Shown here in pieces: positions 35,066-44,961 of a DNA stretch of 52,365 nt; position 1 is the stretch's first letter; each line of letters starts with the position of its first letter. The stretch spans positions 1 through 52,365 of the forward strand of contig CAIMZP010000023.1 of the NCBI GenBank assembly GCA_903846025.1, written 5' to 3'. The translations under genes were made by a program, and so were the position numbers. Below the pieces are notes generated by a model. That model made no database searches. It was not told the origin of the DNA and was given only the letters and a program-made list of their open reading frames with translations. Origin of the DNA: an uncultured beta proteobacterium (GTDB lineage Bacteria > Pseudomonadota > Gammaproteobacteria > Burkholderiales > Burkholderiaceae).

Positions 35066-37584
35066 TGATAGTTCTCATATGTTGATGGTGGTATAGGCTT
35101 GGAAGTAGGCATATATCCGGGAACATTAAGCTTCATGATATCAACTGGATTACTACCAGCGCTACCAAAACCCCTAAATTCTATTTGGAAAAGTACCTGA
35201 GTGGTCGTTATTTGCGAAGTATTCATAATCTGTGAGTAAGCACCACGGAGTGTCCAGCAGTCCCGCATCCACTCTAAAGCCAGCATGGAATTCAAAGTTT
35301 TAGTGGTGAGGGCGTCATAACCCCAACGAGCTAGTACCGAAACTTCGCGAGTCAGTGGCCACTGTCCAGAGATGTTGTACTGGTCAGTAGTGGTCTGAGC
35401 TAAGGTGGCTGGAGTTGGCCCAATAGTCTGGGTTGGCGGGCTCCAGACATTTCGGTAGCCAAAATTCAAACTTCTACCTGGGGTTGGTCGCCAACTAGCT
35501 CCCACGGTAGTTTGAACAAATTTATCTAATTGGGTGTTGTACTGTCCAAACATATCCGCACTAAAATTCCCCAGCAGGCGAACGGATGCAGAACCTAAAG
35601 TATCCGAATAAGTACTGGGATTAATGATGGTCCCGTTTAAACCAACCCGTTGCCCAGTAAAATCCTGTCTTTGCGCCAAAGTGATGCTGGCTCGCTCAGC
35701 CCCAGTGCTAGCCTCAATCATGCGGCTGGTAATGCCTCCCGTAAGTTTATTGTTATCTGCTATACGGTCATTACCCACAAAATTATTTTCGCTAAAAATT
35801 TGACTCACACCAAAACCAGCATCAGCAGTATCAAACAAAGGGGTGTAGGCCTGGCTTTGAAAAGGGGTGTACACATAAAAAGCCCTTGGCTCCATTGTGA
35901 GTAGCATATCTCGCCCGAAGAAGCCTTTTAACTCAGCCGCCTCCCTTTCGAAGGCTAAACCCGAGTCAAGGCTAATAGTAGGGATGGTAAATCCTTGGGC
36001 TGCAGGTGCCCCTGGTGTGTATGCAGTCGCAGCATATGTATTCGACTGAAAGCTGACCTTGGGGGTAAGGTAATAGCCAGGGGTAATTTGAGGCAATGCC
36101 ATGGCACCCTTAATAACCGTTCGATCAGCTTGGCTATATAGGTATCCAGCTGGAGCTGCGAGTAAATTACTATTAACGTTGTAAGCAAACCGAGTGTAGT
36201 CCGTTGAAAAAGTAGAAACAGGGCCTGAGGGGAGCGCCAAGTACTTGCCACTTACATCGGTCACTGTTGGAGTCAACAGGCTGCTATAGCTCGCGTTGAC
36301 ATTAGGCATGATGTTGTAAGGCGATTGCACTATCACGGTAGGGTCTGGTTGCAAAGTCTGAAAGGTCATAGCTTTAGCTGAAACATTCCAATTACTTAAA
36401 CTACCTGTCAAATTTTTCACGGTTCCCACCTCTTGTCGGAACTGGTTAGTTACCGCACCCGCAATACTTTGCGAGAAATCGGTAGGGTACATATTGTCTG
36501 AAACCCGTGCAATGTTGGCGTAGCCTGTCCAAGCTCCTGGTATGGGGATGCCGCCAGGTCCAAGAGCACCAGTAAATGACTGGCGCTGCTGCCAGTCATA
36601 ACGCCAGCGGTCAGTACCCGTTTTCTTATCGTTTGGCAGGTAATCTCCACCGAGAGTTCCAGCATATAAAGGGTCCATAAACTGATACTTGGCGCCCAAT
36701 TGAACCCCGCGTTGACCCATCACCCGAGGTATTAAAAGTAAATCACGATTGGGGGCGATGTTGAGGTAGTACGGCTGCGTGATATCAATCCCGTTATTAG
36801 AGTTATAGCCTGCTACCGGGGAGAGTATTCCAGAACGGCGTTGATTCGAGGTTGGTGCAGTGAAATACGGTATGTATGCAATTGGAACATCAAAGAAACG
36901 CATCACACCATTTGTACCTACCATTTCTTTTTGCTCGTTATCAATTTCTAAAGTGCTCGCCGTAAAATACCAGTCTAAATTCTCTGGGGTGCAAGTGGTG
37001 TAGGTGACTTTATCAAAAACAAAAATGTCAGACGTTTCAATGGTTAATTTTTTCGCAGTACCGCTGGCGCGATTGTCCCGAAGCTCATAAGTTGGCGCTT
37101 CCATTTCACCTTCACGAGCATCGACTTTAAATGTCGCTTTAGGACCTTTAAAGGTAGCATTACCTTTAGATAATTCTGTATTGCCCGCTAAATTTGCTAC
37201 GTCTGAATCAGGGTCGTATTTAATTTCATCAGCTTTAATGACTGCGCCATTGCGGCGAATTTGTGCGCGCCCTTTGAGGTGCATTTCCCGATCAACAACG
37301 CCATCAATGGAATCACTGGAAGTAAAGGTTAACGCTTTGCCATCGGCTATCGGCTGACCAATGCGTAATTGATCATCCAATTTAAGAACCGTGACCCCGC
37401 CACGATCAGGTATTAAGACGGTATTTTGCGCCTTATTGGGATCGGTAAGAGCCGGTAAAGGAGCAGGTGCTTGTGCAGCGGCAATAATGGCGAATTGTGA
37501 CAATGCAACCCCCATCGTGACGCGCAGGGCAGCAGCTAAAATAAGAGGGGCGCGAAGGCCAGCGCAACGGCGATAATGACTCAT
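35062..37584 (-). CDS. lptD: LPS-assembly protein LptD
   Basis: Outer-membrane LPS translocon with an N-terminal jellyroll (OstA) domain (about 95-200) and a C-terminal 26-strand beta-barrel. A signal segment precedes AQAPAPLPAL. The jellyroll shows KGRAQIRRNGAVIKADEIKYD, quoted in part. The mature protein has only two cysteines, C198 and C776, where E. coli has four. 840 residues. BepA and SurA, which mature it, are encoded in this window. Divergent from amgK with 33 bp between starts. Confidence 0.96.
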   Translation of the reverse strand: MSHYRRCAGLRAPLILAAALRVTMGVALSQFAIIAAAQAPAPLPALTDPNKAQNTVLIPDRGGVTVLKLDDQLRIGQPIADGKALTFTSSDSIDGVVDREMHLKGRAQIRRNGAVIKADEIKYDPDSDVANLAGNTELSKGNATFKGPKATFKVDAREGEMEAPTYELRDNRASGTAKKLTIETSDIFVFDKVTYTTCTPENLDWYFTASTLEIDNEQKEMVGTNGVMRFFDVPIAYIPYFTAPTSNQRRSGILSPVAGYNSNNGIDITQPYYLNIAPNRDLLLIPRVMGQRGVQLGAKYQFMDPLYAGTLGGDYLPNDKKTGTDRWRYDWQQRQSFTGALGPGGIPIPGAWTGYANIARVSDNMYPTDFSQSIAGAVTNQFRQEVGTVKNLTGSLSNWNVSAKAMTFQTLQPDPTVIVQSPYNIMPNVNASYSSLLTPTVTDVSGKYLALPSGPVSTFSTDYTRFAYNVNSNLLAAPAGYLYSQADRTVIKGAMALPQITPGYYLTPKVSFQSNTYAATAYTPGAPAAQGFTIPTISLDSGLAFEREAAELKGFFGRDMLLTMEPRAFYVYTPFQSQAYTPLFDTADAGFGVSQIFSENNFVGNDRIADNNKLTGGITSRMIEASTGAERASITLAQRQDFTGQRVGLNGTIINPSTYSDTLGSASVRLLGNFSADMFGQYNTQLDKFVQTTVGASWRPTPGRSLNFGYRNVWSPPTQTIGPTPATLAQTTTDQYNISGQWPLTREVSVLARWGYDALTTKTLNSMLALEWMRDCWTLRGAYSQIMNTSQITTTQVLFQIEFRGFGSAGSNPVDIMKLNVPGYMPTSKPIPPSTYENYQ

Positions 37585-37617
37585 AGATCCAGACCCGCCT
37601 TATTATACGAATCGACC

Positions 37618-38613
37618 ATGATTGACTCTCGCTTAGACATCCTCCGTAACTGGCTAATGGGCCTCAAACCTAGCTGGCAATTAGATCTCGTCACTTTAGC
37701 CCCCGCCTCGGCAGATGCCAGTTTTCGACGTTATTTTCGAATTCAGTCCAAAAACCCAGATTTTGGAACTTTGATCGTAATGGATGCTCCTCCCCAATAT
37801 GAGCCTTTGGATGCCTTCATAAAAGTAGATTTATTGCTCGCCGAGGCTGGTTTAAACGTGCCTCACATTTTAGAAAACAATCTTGCTGAAGGCTTTCTTT
37901 TACTCAGTGATTTGGGAGATAAAACATATCTGGCAGAACTTAATGATAAAACTGCGGATACTCTTTATAAAGATGCTACTCATGCCTTAGTACAAATGCA
38001 GTTAGCCAGCAAACCAGATGTATTGCCAAACTATGATCAAGCCCTATTACAACGAGAGCTAGATTTATTTCCAGAATGGTACCTAAAAAAACATCTACAG
38101 ATAGAATTAAGTCAAATGCAAGCCATGCAACTTCAGCAAGCATTTGCACTCATTATTGAAAATAATCTGGCGCAAGCAAAAGTGTATGTGCATCGCGATT
38201 ACCATTCACGAAATTTGATGGTAACTACTAAAAATAATCCAGGAGTATTAGATTTTCAAGACGCTGTGTATGGTCCCATTACCTACGATGCATCCTCTTT
38301 ATGGCGTGATGCTTACATTGCCTGGCCAGAAGAAAAGGTGATCGACTGGGTTATTAAATTTTGGGAAGAAGGTCGTAAAAGCGGTCTACCCATGACGGAT
38401 GATTTTGGACAGTTTTATCGTGATTTTGAATGGATGGGGTTACAACGTCATCTTAAGGTGCTGGGTATTTTTTCTAGGCTTTGTCATCGCGATGGAAAAA
38501 ACGGTTATCTTAACGATATTCCACTTGTACTGAATTATGCGATTGCTACTGCAAATCGCTATATTGAATTAAAGCCATTGGCACGTATTTTGGAATCTAC
38601 TCGTAGCGCCTAA
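37618..38613 (+). CDS. amgK: Anomeric MurNAc/GlcNAc kinase AmgK
   Basis: Aminoglycoside-phosphotransferase-fold kinase that phosphorylates N-acetylmuramic acid (and GlcNAc) at the anomeric carbon for cell-wall recycling. The catalytic loop is VHRDYHSRNLMV (HxDxxxxN) and the metal motif is LDFQDAVYGP. 331 residues from ATG 37618; a longer frame starting at 37576 runs into lptD and is rejected. The stop is 1 bp before murU. The pairing with murU identifies the gene; the kinase fold alone would not. Confidence 0.9.
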   Translation: MIDSRLDILRNWLMGLKPSWQLDLVTLAPASADASFRRYFRIQSKNPDFGTLIVMDAPPQYEPLDAFIKVDLLLAEAGLNVPHILENNLAEGFLLLSDLGDKTYLAELNDKTADTLYKDATHALVQMQLASKPDVLPNYDQALLQRELDLFPEWYLKKHLQIELSQMQAMQLQQAFALIIENNLAQAKVYVHRDYHSRNLMVTTKNNPGVLDFQDAVYGPITYDASSLWRDAYIAWPEEKVIDWVIKFWEEGRKSGLPMTDDFGQFYRDFEWMGLQRHLKVLGIFSRLCHRDGKNGYLNDIPLVLNYAIATANRYIELKPLARILESTRSA

Positions 38614-38614
38614 G

Positions 38615-39340
38615 ATGAGACAATCCGTCGATTTAAATTTCCCCCCATGCCTATTGCTTGCAGCAGGACGAGGCGAACGCATGCGCCCACTAACGGATGA
38701 TCTGCCAAAGCCACTTCTCAAGATTAAAGGCAAATCCCTGCTGGCTTGGCATTTAGAGGCAGCAGCAAAGGTAGGCATCCAAAACATCGTAATTAATCAT
38801 GCTTGGTTAGGGCAAAAGATCGAAGATGATTTAGGTGATGGTGCTCAATATGGCCTCAGAATTCAATACTCCCCTGAGGAAATTGCTTTAGAGACCGCTG
38901 GTGGGATTTGCCAGGCGCTCCCCCTACTAAAACCGAGGGATTATTTTTTAGTAATCAATGGGGATGTCTTTTGTCCAAACTTCCCTATTAGCCAATTGCT
39001 TGTGCAATTAGAGCTCATGCGTACCAAGCCAAATCCACCCCTGGCCCACTTGATCATGGTCCCCAATCCATCCCAGCATCCTGGGGGGGATTTTTACCTG
39101 AATGCCTTCCAACTATCCATTAATCCCTCGGGGACGGCAGAAAAGTTGACGTTTTCAGGAATTGGTCTCTACCACTCAGATCTATTTAAACAGCTTCAAA
39201 TAGGGAATCCAAGCAAACTAGCGCCCCTATTAATCGATGCCATGAAGGAAAATCGCGTCTCCGGTGAAAAATATGTCGGACCGTGGCACGATGTAGGTAC
39301 ACCACAACGATTACAAGAGCTCAATGCAGCTGATGAATAA
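38615..39340 (+). CDS. murU: MurNAc-1-phosphate uridylyltransferase MurU
   Basis: Nucleotidyltransferase that makes UDP-MurNAc from MurNAc-1-phosphate, bypassing de novo synthesis through MurA. The nucleotide signature is LLAAGRGERMRPLTDDLPKP (14-33). Others are INGDVF and WHDVGTPQRL at the C-terminus. 241 residues. It overlaps pepP by 17 bp and follows amgK by 1 bp, so the two act together; a generic sugar-1-phosphate nucleotidyltransferase is the alternative. Confidence 0.9.
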   Translation: MRQSVDLNFPPCLLLAAGRGERMRPLTDDLPKPLLKIKGKSLLAWHLEAAAKVGIQNIVINHAWLGQKIEDDLGDGAQYGLRIQYSPEEIALETAGGICQALPLLKPRDYFLVINGDVFCPNFPISQLLVQLELMRTKPNPPLAHLIMVPNPSQHPGGDFYLNAFQLSINPSGTAEKLTFSGIGLYHSDLFKQLQIGNPSKLAPLLIDAMKENRVSGEKYVGPWHDVGTPQRLQELNAADE

Positions 39341-40697
39341 AACCCACATTTACCAAGAACGTCGAAAAAAATTAGCACAACAGATCCAAGCCAAAACTGG
39401 TGGTGGAATTGTTATTGTCACTACGGCTCCTGAAACATCTCGCAACCGAGATAGTGAATTTCCATATCGCCACGATAGCGATTTCTTTTACCTTACCGGC
39501 TTTGAAGAACCGGGCGCCACCTTAGTAATGCGAGTAGGCGGCACCGGTAACCACCACCATATTGAATCCCATCTTTTTTGTAGACCTAAAGATCCCGAAA
39601 GAGAGGTTTGGGATGGTATACGACTTGGGCCTGAGGCCGCTACTGAAGTGCTTGGAATTGAATTCGCCCACAGCAATCAAGAGCTTGATCACAAGTTAAG
39701 TGAGTTATTGGCCGATCAATCTGCTGTTTTTATCAGTCTGGCCCAAAGCGCTGAATCAGATCGCCGCCTACGCCAGTGGATGAAGCAAGTTCGTCAGCAA
39801 GTTCGCTCTGGAGTAAATCCTCCATCAGAATTTCACGATGTAGAGGCGCTAATACATGAAATGCGTTTATTTAAAGATGTAAGTGAAGTGGACACTATGC
39901 GTCGCGCTGCTGCTATCTCTGCCCGCGCCCATATTCGCGCCATGCAAATATGTCGGCCCGGCATGCGCGAATACCAACTTGAAGCAGAATTGCTTCATGA
40001 GTTCCGTAACAGTGGTTCGCAAAGTGTGGCCTATAACAGCATCGTCGCTAGTGGTGCTAACTCCTGCATCCTGCACTATCGTGCGGGATCAACCGAACTG
40101 CGTAGTGGGGAGCTTTGCTTAATTGATGCTGGCTGTGAATTAGATGGTTATGCTTCTGACATTACCCGCACCTTTCCAGTAAATGGAAAATTCACTGGTC
40201 CGCAGCGTGCCCTTTATGACATTACCTTAGCGGCACAAGAAGCGGCTATTGCAATGACAAAGATTGGCAATACCTTTATGCAACCACACGAAGCAGCCCT
40301 CAAGGTTCTGACGCAGGGATTGCTCGATGAAAAACTGCTAAATCTTGCTGAGCTTGGCTCTTTGGATAATGCCATCGAGACTGAGGCCTATCGACGCTTC
40401 TATATGCATCGCACCTCCCATTGGCTGGGCATGGATGTTCATGATGTAGGTTCTTACCGAGAGCCCGCCGAAGGAAAAACACAAGAAGAAAAACCTTGGC
40501 GCGTTCTTCAGAGTGGCATGGTTATTACTATTGAGCCTGGCCTTTATGTCAGGCCCTCAGATGATGTGGACAAAGCCTTCTGGAATATTGGTATTCGGAT
40601 TGAAGATGATGCCGTTGTGAATGATGCTGGCTGCGAATTAATTTCTCGCGGAGTGCCAGTGAATGCTAACGAAATTGAAGCACTGATGAAGCATTAA
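39324..40697 (+). CDS. pepP: Xaa-Pro aminopeptidase (aminopeptidase P)
   Basis: Dinuclear metalloprotease that cleaves the N-terminal residue before proline. The metal ligands are visible: the two aspartates in LIDAGCELDGYASDITRTFP, histidine in HRTSHWLGMDVHDVG, and glutamates in ITIEPGLYV and GIRIEDD. 457 residues; the start is ATG 39324 or 39333, both inside murU. The operon position before a ubiH-like gene is typical of proteobacteria. Confidence 0.95.
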   Translation: MQLMNKTHIYQERRKKLAQQIQAKTGGGIVIVTTAPETSRNRDSEFPYRHDSDFFYLTGFEEPGATLVMRVGGTGNHHHIESHLFCRPKDPEREVWDGIRLGPEAATEVLGIEFAHSNQELDHKLSELLADQSAVFISLAQSAESDRRLRQWMKQVRQQVRSGVNPPSEFHDVEALIHEMRLFKDVSEVDTMRRAAAISARAHIRAMQICRPGMREYQLEAELLHEFRNSGSQSVAYNSIVASGANSCILHYRAGSTELRSGELCLIDAGCELDGYASDITRTFPVNGKFTGPQRALYDITLAAQEAAIAMTKIGNTFMQPHEAALKVLTQGLLDEKLLNLAELGSLDNAIETEAYRRFYMHRTSHWLGMDVHDVGSYREPAEGKTQEEKPWRVLQSGMVITIEPGLYVRPSDDVDKAFWNIGIRIEDDAVVNDAGCELISRGVPVNANEIEALMKH

Positions 40698-40725
40698 TTA
40701 ATACTAAATAGATAAGTTATTAAGC

Positions 40726-41883
40726 ATGAAAGTTGAGAGCTGCGATATTTTGATTCAAGGAGGGGGGCCTGTTGGTCTTGCCTGCGCAGCCTGGTGTTTA
40801 CAAAAGTTTCCACAAGCAAACATTACATTATTAGATCGCAATCCTATTGATGATGCTGAGTTAGTGGCGGCCGATAGCAGAGGCATTGCGCTCTCTCATG
40901 GTAGCAAGCTACTACTAGATACGATTAAGGCCTGGCCTAAGGAGTGCGCTGATATTTATCGCGTTCATGTTTCGCAAGCAGGACGCTTTGGTCGTGCATT
41001 GATGACTCGTGAAGAGCTGAAACAAGATGCGCTAGGGCACATCATCCGTTATCGTGATATTCACCTCACGCTTCGTCAAGCCTTACGAACTATCGAATGC
41101 ACAAGCCCTCACTTTATCTGGCGGCATATTGATGCAAATTCAAATATCGAAAATATTAAGGCTCAATGCATCGTGCATGCTGAGGGTGGCTTATTTAAAA
41201 AGCAAGACTGGGTTGAATCTGGTCGCGACTACCAACAATCTGCTTTGGTGGGTTTAGTTGAGGTAGAAAATGCACCCACTAATCAAGCTTGGGAACGCTT
41301 TACTTTCGAAGGGCCTTTGGCCATCCTGCCAAGTCACTATGGCCCTCATATTTTGAATCTCGTATGGTGTGGCTCCCCGGAATCCTCCGAGTCCCGACTC
41401 CAGCTAAGTGATGAGGCTTTCTTAAAAAGCTTACAAAACGCGTTCGGCTCGCGCATTGGGCGCTTTCTAAAAATACAAGACCGACGGCTTTATGAGTTAG
41501 GCCTTAATTACCGCAAAGAAATTACTCAAGCTAATGAAGTCTGGATTGGCAATGCTGCTCAGGCCTTGCACCCCGTTGCTGGCCAAGGGCTGAATCTGGG
41601 GTTGCGCGATGCCTATCTTTTGGCTGAAAAGCTCAGCACCCTTTTTTCGCGATCAGAACAAGACATAACAGCTACCGATATCCACAGAGCACTTACCGAG
41701 TACGCTGTTAGCCGAAAAATAGACCGAATCACAACGATCGGTCTTACTGACCTGATGGCCCGTGTCTTTACCTCTAATCTCCTTCCAGTTGTTATGGCTC
41801 GTGGACTGGCTTTATCGACCCTGCAATGGCTTCCTTCAATCAAAACTACCTTAGCTCGGCAGATGATGTTTGGACGGCGTTAA
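40726..41883 (+). CDS. ubiH: FAD-dependent ubiquinone hydroxylase, UbiH/Coq6 family
   Basis: Flavin monooxygenase of ubiquinone biosynthesis. The FAD dinucleotide fold is ILIQGGGPVGLACAAWCL (9-26), and the second FAD motif GNAAQALHPVAGQGLNLGLR sits near 280 and is characteristic of the UbiH/UbiF/VisC group. 385 residues. Which hydroxylation step it performs cannot be read from sequence alone (UbiH, UbiI and UbiF are related), so the symbol is provisional. It follows pepP by 28 bp, as in many proteobacteria, and is followed by a strong hairpin. Confidence 0.85.
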   Translation: MKVESCDILIQGGGPVGLACAAWCLQKFPQANITLLDRNPIDDAELVAADSRGIALSHGSKLLLDTIKAWPKECADIYRVHVSQAGRFGRALMTREELKQDALGHIIRYRDIHLTLRQALRTIECTSPHFIWRHIDANSNIENIKAQCIVHAEGGLFKKQDWVESGRDYQQSALVGLVEVENAPTNQAWERFTFEGPLAILPSHYGPHILNLVWCGSPESSESRLQLSDEAFLKSLQNAFGSRIGRFLKIQDRRLYELGLNYRKEITQANEVWIGNAAQALHPVAGQGLNLGLRDAYLLAEKLSTLFSRSEQDITATDIHRALTEYAVSRKIDRITTIGLTDLMARVFTSNLLPVVMARGLALSTLQWLPSIKTTLARQMMFGRR

Positions 41884-41935
41884 ACGACTTAAATATAAGC
41901 CTTTCATAAATCTCATCTAAGTTAGGCTAAAGTAG

Positions 41936-41964
41936 ATAATTTGCCTATTTTTTAGGCAAATTAT
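41936..41964 (+). other. Perfect 12-bp stem-loop between ubiH and dusB
   Basis: ATAATTTGCCTA (41936-41947), loop TTTTT, TAGGCAAATTAT (41953-41964). The 12-bp stem is perfect. Downstream bases on the plus strand (ATGCAAATTGTGC) are not U-rich, so it is at best a non-classical terminator for ubiH. It may instead be a protein operator or leader element for dusB-fis. Confidence 0.6.
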
Positions 41965-42033
41965 ATGCAAATTGTGCTAAAGTGACAGGCTTTCCAAGTC
42001 AGATAAAGCCTCCCTAGAGCCAATACCCCACAA

Positions 42034-43050
42034 ATGAACATTGGTCCCCATCTTCTTGCCAATAAACTATTTGTAGCCCCAATGGCTGGGGTGACAGATC
42101 GCCCGTTTCGACAGCTCTGTAAAAGACTCGGTGCTGGGTATGCAGTATCTGAAATGGTTGCATCCAATGCGCTACTTTGGAAGAGTGAAAAAACGCAGCG
42201 ACGCGCGAACCATCAAGGTGAGTCCAATCCTATCGCAGTCCAAATTGCAGGGGCAGACCCCGTCATGATGGCGGCGGCTGCCAAACTCAATGTAGATCAT
42301 GGCGCCCAGATTATCGACATCAATATGGGCTGCCCGGCAAAAAAAGTGTGTAACGTTGCAGCTGGCTCCGCCCTCTTACGAGATGAGCCTCTAGTCCAGA
42401 AAATTTTAGAAGCAGTTGTTCAAGCGGTTGGCATAGGCCCAGGCTCAGTACCAGTCACCCTAAAGATTCGTACTGGCTGGGATCGTGAACATAAGAATGC
42501 GATTGCTATTGCGCAGCTGGCAGCAAAGATCGGCATCTCTTTGTTAACTGTGCATGGCCGCACTAGAGCTGATTTGTATCACGGCGAAGCTGAGTATGAA
42601 ACTATTGCTGCAGTAAAGAATAGCGTCTCTATTCCAGTGGTAGCAAATGGCGATATCACCACCCCTGAAAAAGCCGAATTTGTTTTAGATACTACTGGCG
42701 CAGATGCCATTATGATTGGCCGCGCAGCGCAGGGCCGCCCTTGGATCTTTCGTGAAATTGACTATTACCTCGAAACGGGAGGGAAGTTACCGACTCCTGA
42801 AATCAGTGAAATTCAAAATATCATGAATGATCATCTACTGGATCACTATGAGTTCTATGGTGAATATATCGGCCTACGCACCGCTCGCAAACACATAGGG
42901 TGGTACTGCAAAGGCTTGCGTGATTCACATACTTTTCGCCAAAGAATGAATACCGCGGATGATTGCAAAACCCAATTACGCATGGTAAATGATTTCTTTA
43001 ATGAGATGAAATCCCATTCTGACCGTTTACTATTTTTAGAAGCAGCCTAA
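42034..43050 (+). CDS. dusB: tRNA-dihydrouridine synthase B
   Basis: FMN enzyme that reduces uridine 17 of tRNA to dihydrouridine. The opening FVAPMAGVTDRPFRQLCKRL (13-32), the catalytic C100 in INMGCPAKKVCN, and GRAAQGRPWIFREI are typical of DusB. 338 residues. Precedes fis by 17 bp, the conserved dusB-fis pairing of proteobacteria. The start ATG 42034 lacks a strong ribosome site (CCCCACAA upstream). Confidence 0.95.
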   Translation: MNIGPHLLANKLFVAPMAGVTDRPFRQLCKRLGAGYAVSEMVASNALLWKSEKTQRRANHQGESNPIAVQIAGADPVMMAAAAKLNVDHGAQIIDINMGCPAKKVCNVAAGSALLRDEPLVQKILEAVVQAVGIGPGSVPVTLKIRTGWDREHKNAIAIAQLAAKIGISLLTVHGRTRADLYHGEAEYETIAAVKNSVSIPVVANGDITTPEKAEFVLDTTGADAIMIGRAAQGRPWIFREIDYYLETGGKLPTPEISEIQNIMNDHLLDHYEFYGEYIGLRTARKHIGWYCKGLRDSHTFRQRMNTADDCKTQLRMVNDFFNEMKSHSDRLLFLEAA

Positions 43051-43067
43051 TTTTTTAACATTGACCT

Positions 43068-43307
43068 ATGACTACTAAGCACCCCATCACAGAATGCATT
43101 GAAACACAATTACAGCGTTATCTAGAGGATCTCAAAGGCACCCCGCCATCCGATCTGTATCAAATGGTCTTAGCAGTTGTCGAAAAACCCATGCTTGAAT
43201 TAGTCATGCAGCATGCTAAACAGAATCAATCTTTAGCAGCTCAATACCTTGGTATTAATCGCAATACCTTGCATAAAAAATTGGTTGAACACCAGATCTT
43301 AAAATAA
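43068..43307 (+). CDS. fis: Nucleoid protein Fis
   Basis: DNA-bending factor that organises the nucleoid and activates rRNA promoters. 79 residues, shorter than E. coli Fis (98) because the N-terminal beta-hairpin part is reduced; this is common in betaproteobacteria. The C-terminal helix-turn-helix [20 protein letters not shown] is intact. The central dimerisation region includes [14 protein letters not shown]. It is co-transcribed with dusB. Confidence 0.95.
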   Translation: MTTKHPITECIETQLQRYLEDLKGTPPSDLYQMVLAVVEKPMLELVMQHAKQNQSLAAQYLGINRNTLHKKLVEHQILK

Positions 43308-43353
43308 AAATCCTCTTAATTACCTACTCCAATATTTACCCTACCAAAAACCT

Positions 43354-44934
43354 ATGATCCATACAGCTCTCCTCTCCGTTTCCGATAAGAATGGCATTGT
43401 CCCTTTTGCTAAAGCTCTGCATGAACAGGGTATTAAGCTCATTTCCACAGGCGGAACTGCAAAACTCTTAGCTGAAAATCATCTCCCAGTAGTAGAAGTA
43501 TCTACTTTGACAAAATTTCCTGAAATGCTCGATGGCCGTGTAAAGACATTGCATCCTATGGTGCATGGCGGCTTATTGGCACGCAGAGATTTCCCAGAGC
43601 ATATGGCGGCCTTAAAAGAACATGGGATTGATACCATCGATATGCTGGTCATTAACCTGTACCCATTTAATGAAACCGTTGCCCGCAATAACTGCTCTTT
43701 TGATGATGCGGTAGAAAATATTGATATTGGCGGACCAGCGATGTTAAGAGCCGCTGCGAAAAATCATCAGGACGTGACAGTGCTGATCTCCCCCGAGGAT
43801 TACGCACCTGTCTTAGCGGAACTAAAGGAAAATAAGAATGTGGTTTCTTATAAGACTAATCTACGCTTAGCTAAGAAAGTTTTTGCCCATACTGCCCAGT
43901 ACGATGGCGCTATTGCAAACTACTTATCTTCATTGGGCGATGAGTTAGATCACAAGACACGCTCTGCTTATCCAGAAACCCTGCACCTCGCTTTTGAAAA
44001 GGTTCAGGAAATGCGTTACGGTGAGAACCCCCATCAATCTGCTGCTTTTTACAAAGATATTGTTCCTGTTGAAGGTGCGCTAGCAAATTACAAACAGTTA
44101 CAAGGCAAAGAGTTGTCTTACAACAATATTGCCGATGCTGATTCTGCCTGGGAATGTGTCAAGAGTTTTGCGGATAATGCCGGTGGCGCAGCAGCGTGCG
44201 TGATTATTAAACATGCCAATCCTTGTGGCGTTGCGGTTGGCGCGAGCGCACTTGAAGCCTATCAAAAGGCATTTAAGACAGACCCTAGCTCGGCCTTTGG
44301 CGGGATTATTGCCATGAATGTACTTTGCGACGGGGCAGCCGCAGAAGCTATCTCCAAGCAATTTGTAGAGGTGCTCATTGCCCCTCGCTTTAGTGATGAG
44401 GCAAAGGCTATCTTTGCTACCAAGCAAAATGTTCGTTTATTAGAAATTCCTCTAGGTCACCCTTTTAATGCATATGACTTCAAACGCGTAGGTGGTGGCC
44501 TTTTGGTTCAGTCACCTGACTCTAAAAATGTACTGCCAACTGAAATGCGCGTTGTTAGTCAGAGACTGCCAACCCCAAGTGAAATGAATGACATGATGTT
44601 TGCGTGGAGGGTTGCGAAATTTGTTAAATCCAATGCGATTGTGTATTGCGCAAATGGCATGACTCTAGGCATTGGAGCAGGCCAAATGAGCCGTGTAGAT
44701 TCAGCACGAATGGCGAGCATTAAAGCTGAAAATGCTGGTCTTAGCTTGAAAGGCTCTGCCGTAGCAAGCGATGCTTTCTTCCCCTTCCGCGATGGTTTAG
44801 ACGTTGTCGTTAATGGTGGCGCTAGTTGCGTAATTCAACCAGGCGGCAGTATGCGCGATGAAGAGATTATTACCGCCGCAAATGAACATGGCATTGCTAT
44901 GATATTTACTGGTACACGCCATTTCCGTCATTAA
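43354..44934 (+). CDS. purH: Bifunctional AICAR transformylase / IMP cyclohydrolase
   Basis: Final two steps of purine synthesis: formyl transfer to AICAR and ring closure to IMP. The N-terminal IMPCH domain (about 1-195) has [17 protein letters not shown] and [11 protein letters not shown]; the C-terminal AICARFT domain has [31 protein letters not shown] and [12 protein letters not shown] with the catalytic histidine. 526 residues, normal. No clear ribosome site precedes the ATG (CTACCAAAAACCT). Follows fis by 46 bp. Confidence 0.97.
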   Translation: MIHTALLSVSDKNGIVPFAKALHEQGIKLISTGGTAKLLAENHLPVVEVSTLTKFPEMLDGRVKTLHPMVHGGLLARRDFPEHMAALKEHGIDTIDMLVINLYPFNETVARNNCSFDDAVENIDIGGPAMLRAAAKNHQDVTVLISPEDYAPVLAELKENKNVVSYKTNLRLAKKVFAHTAQYDGAIANYLSSLGDELDHKTRSAYPETLHLAFEKVQEMRYGENPHQSAAFYKDIVPVEGALANYKQLQGKELSYNNIADADSAWECVKSFADNAGGAAACVIIKHANPCGVAVGASALEAYQKAFKTDPSSAFGGIIAMNVLCDGAAAEAISKQFVEVLIAPRFSDEAKAIFATKQNVRLLEIPLGHPFNAYDFKRVGGGLLVQSPDSKNVLPTEMRVVSQRLPTPSEMNDMMFAWRVAKFVKSNAIVYCANGMTLGIGAGQMSRVDSARMASIKAENAGLSLKGSAVASDAFFPFRDGLDVVVNGGASCVIQPGGSMRDEEIITAANEHGIAMIFTGTRHFRH

Positions 44935-44961
44935 TTTCATACCGAAGCAGAATCCATATTT

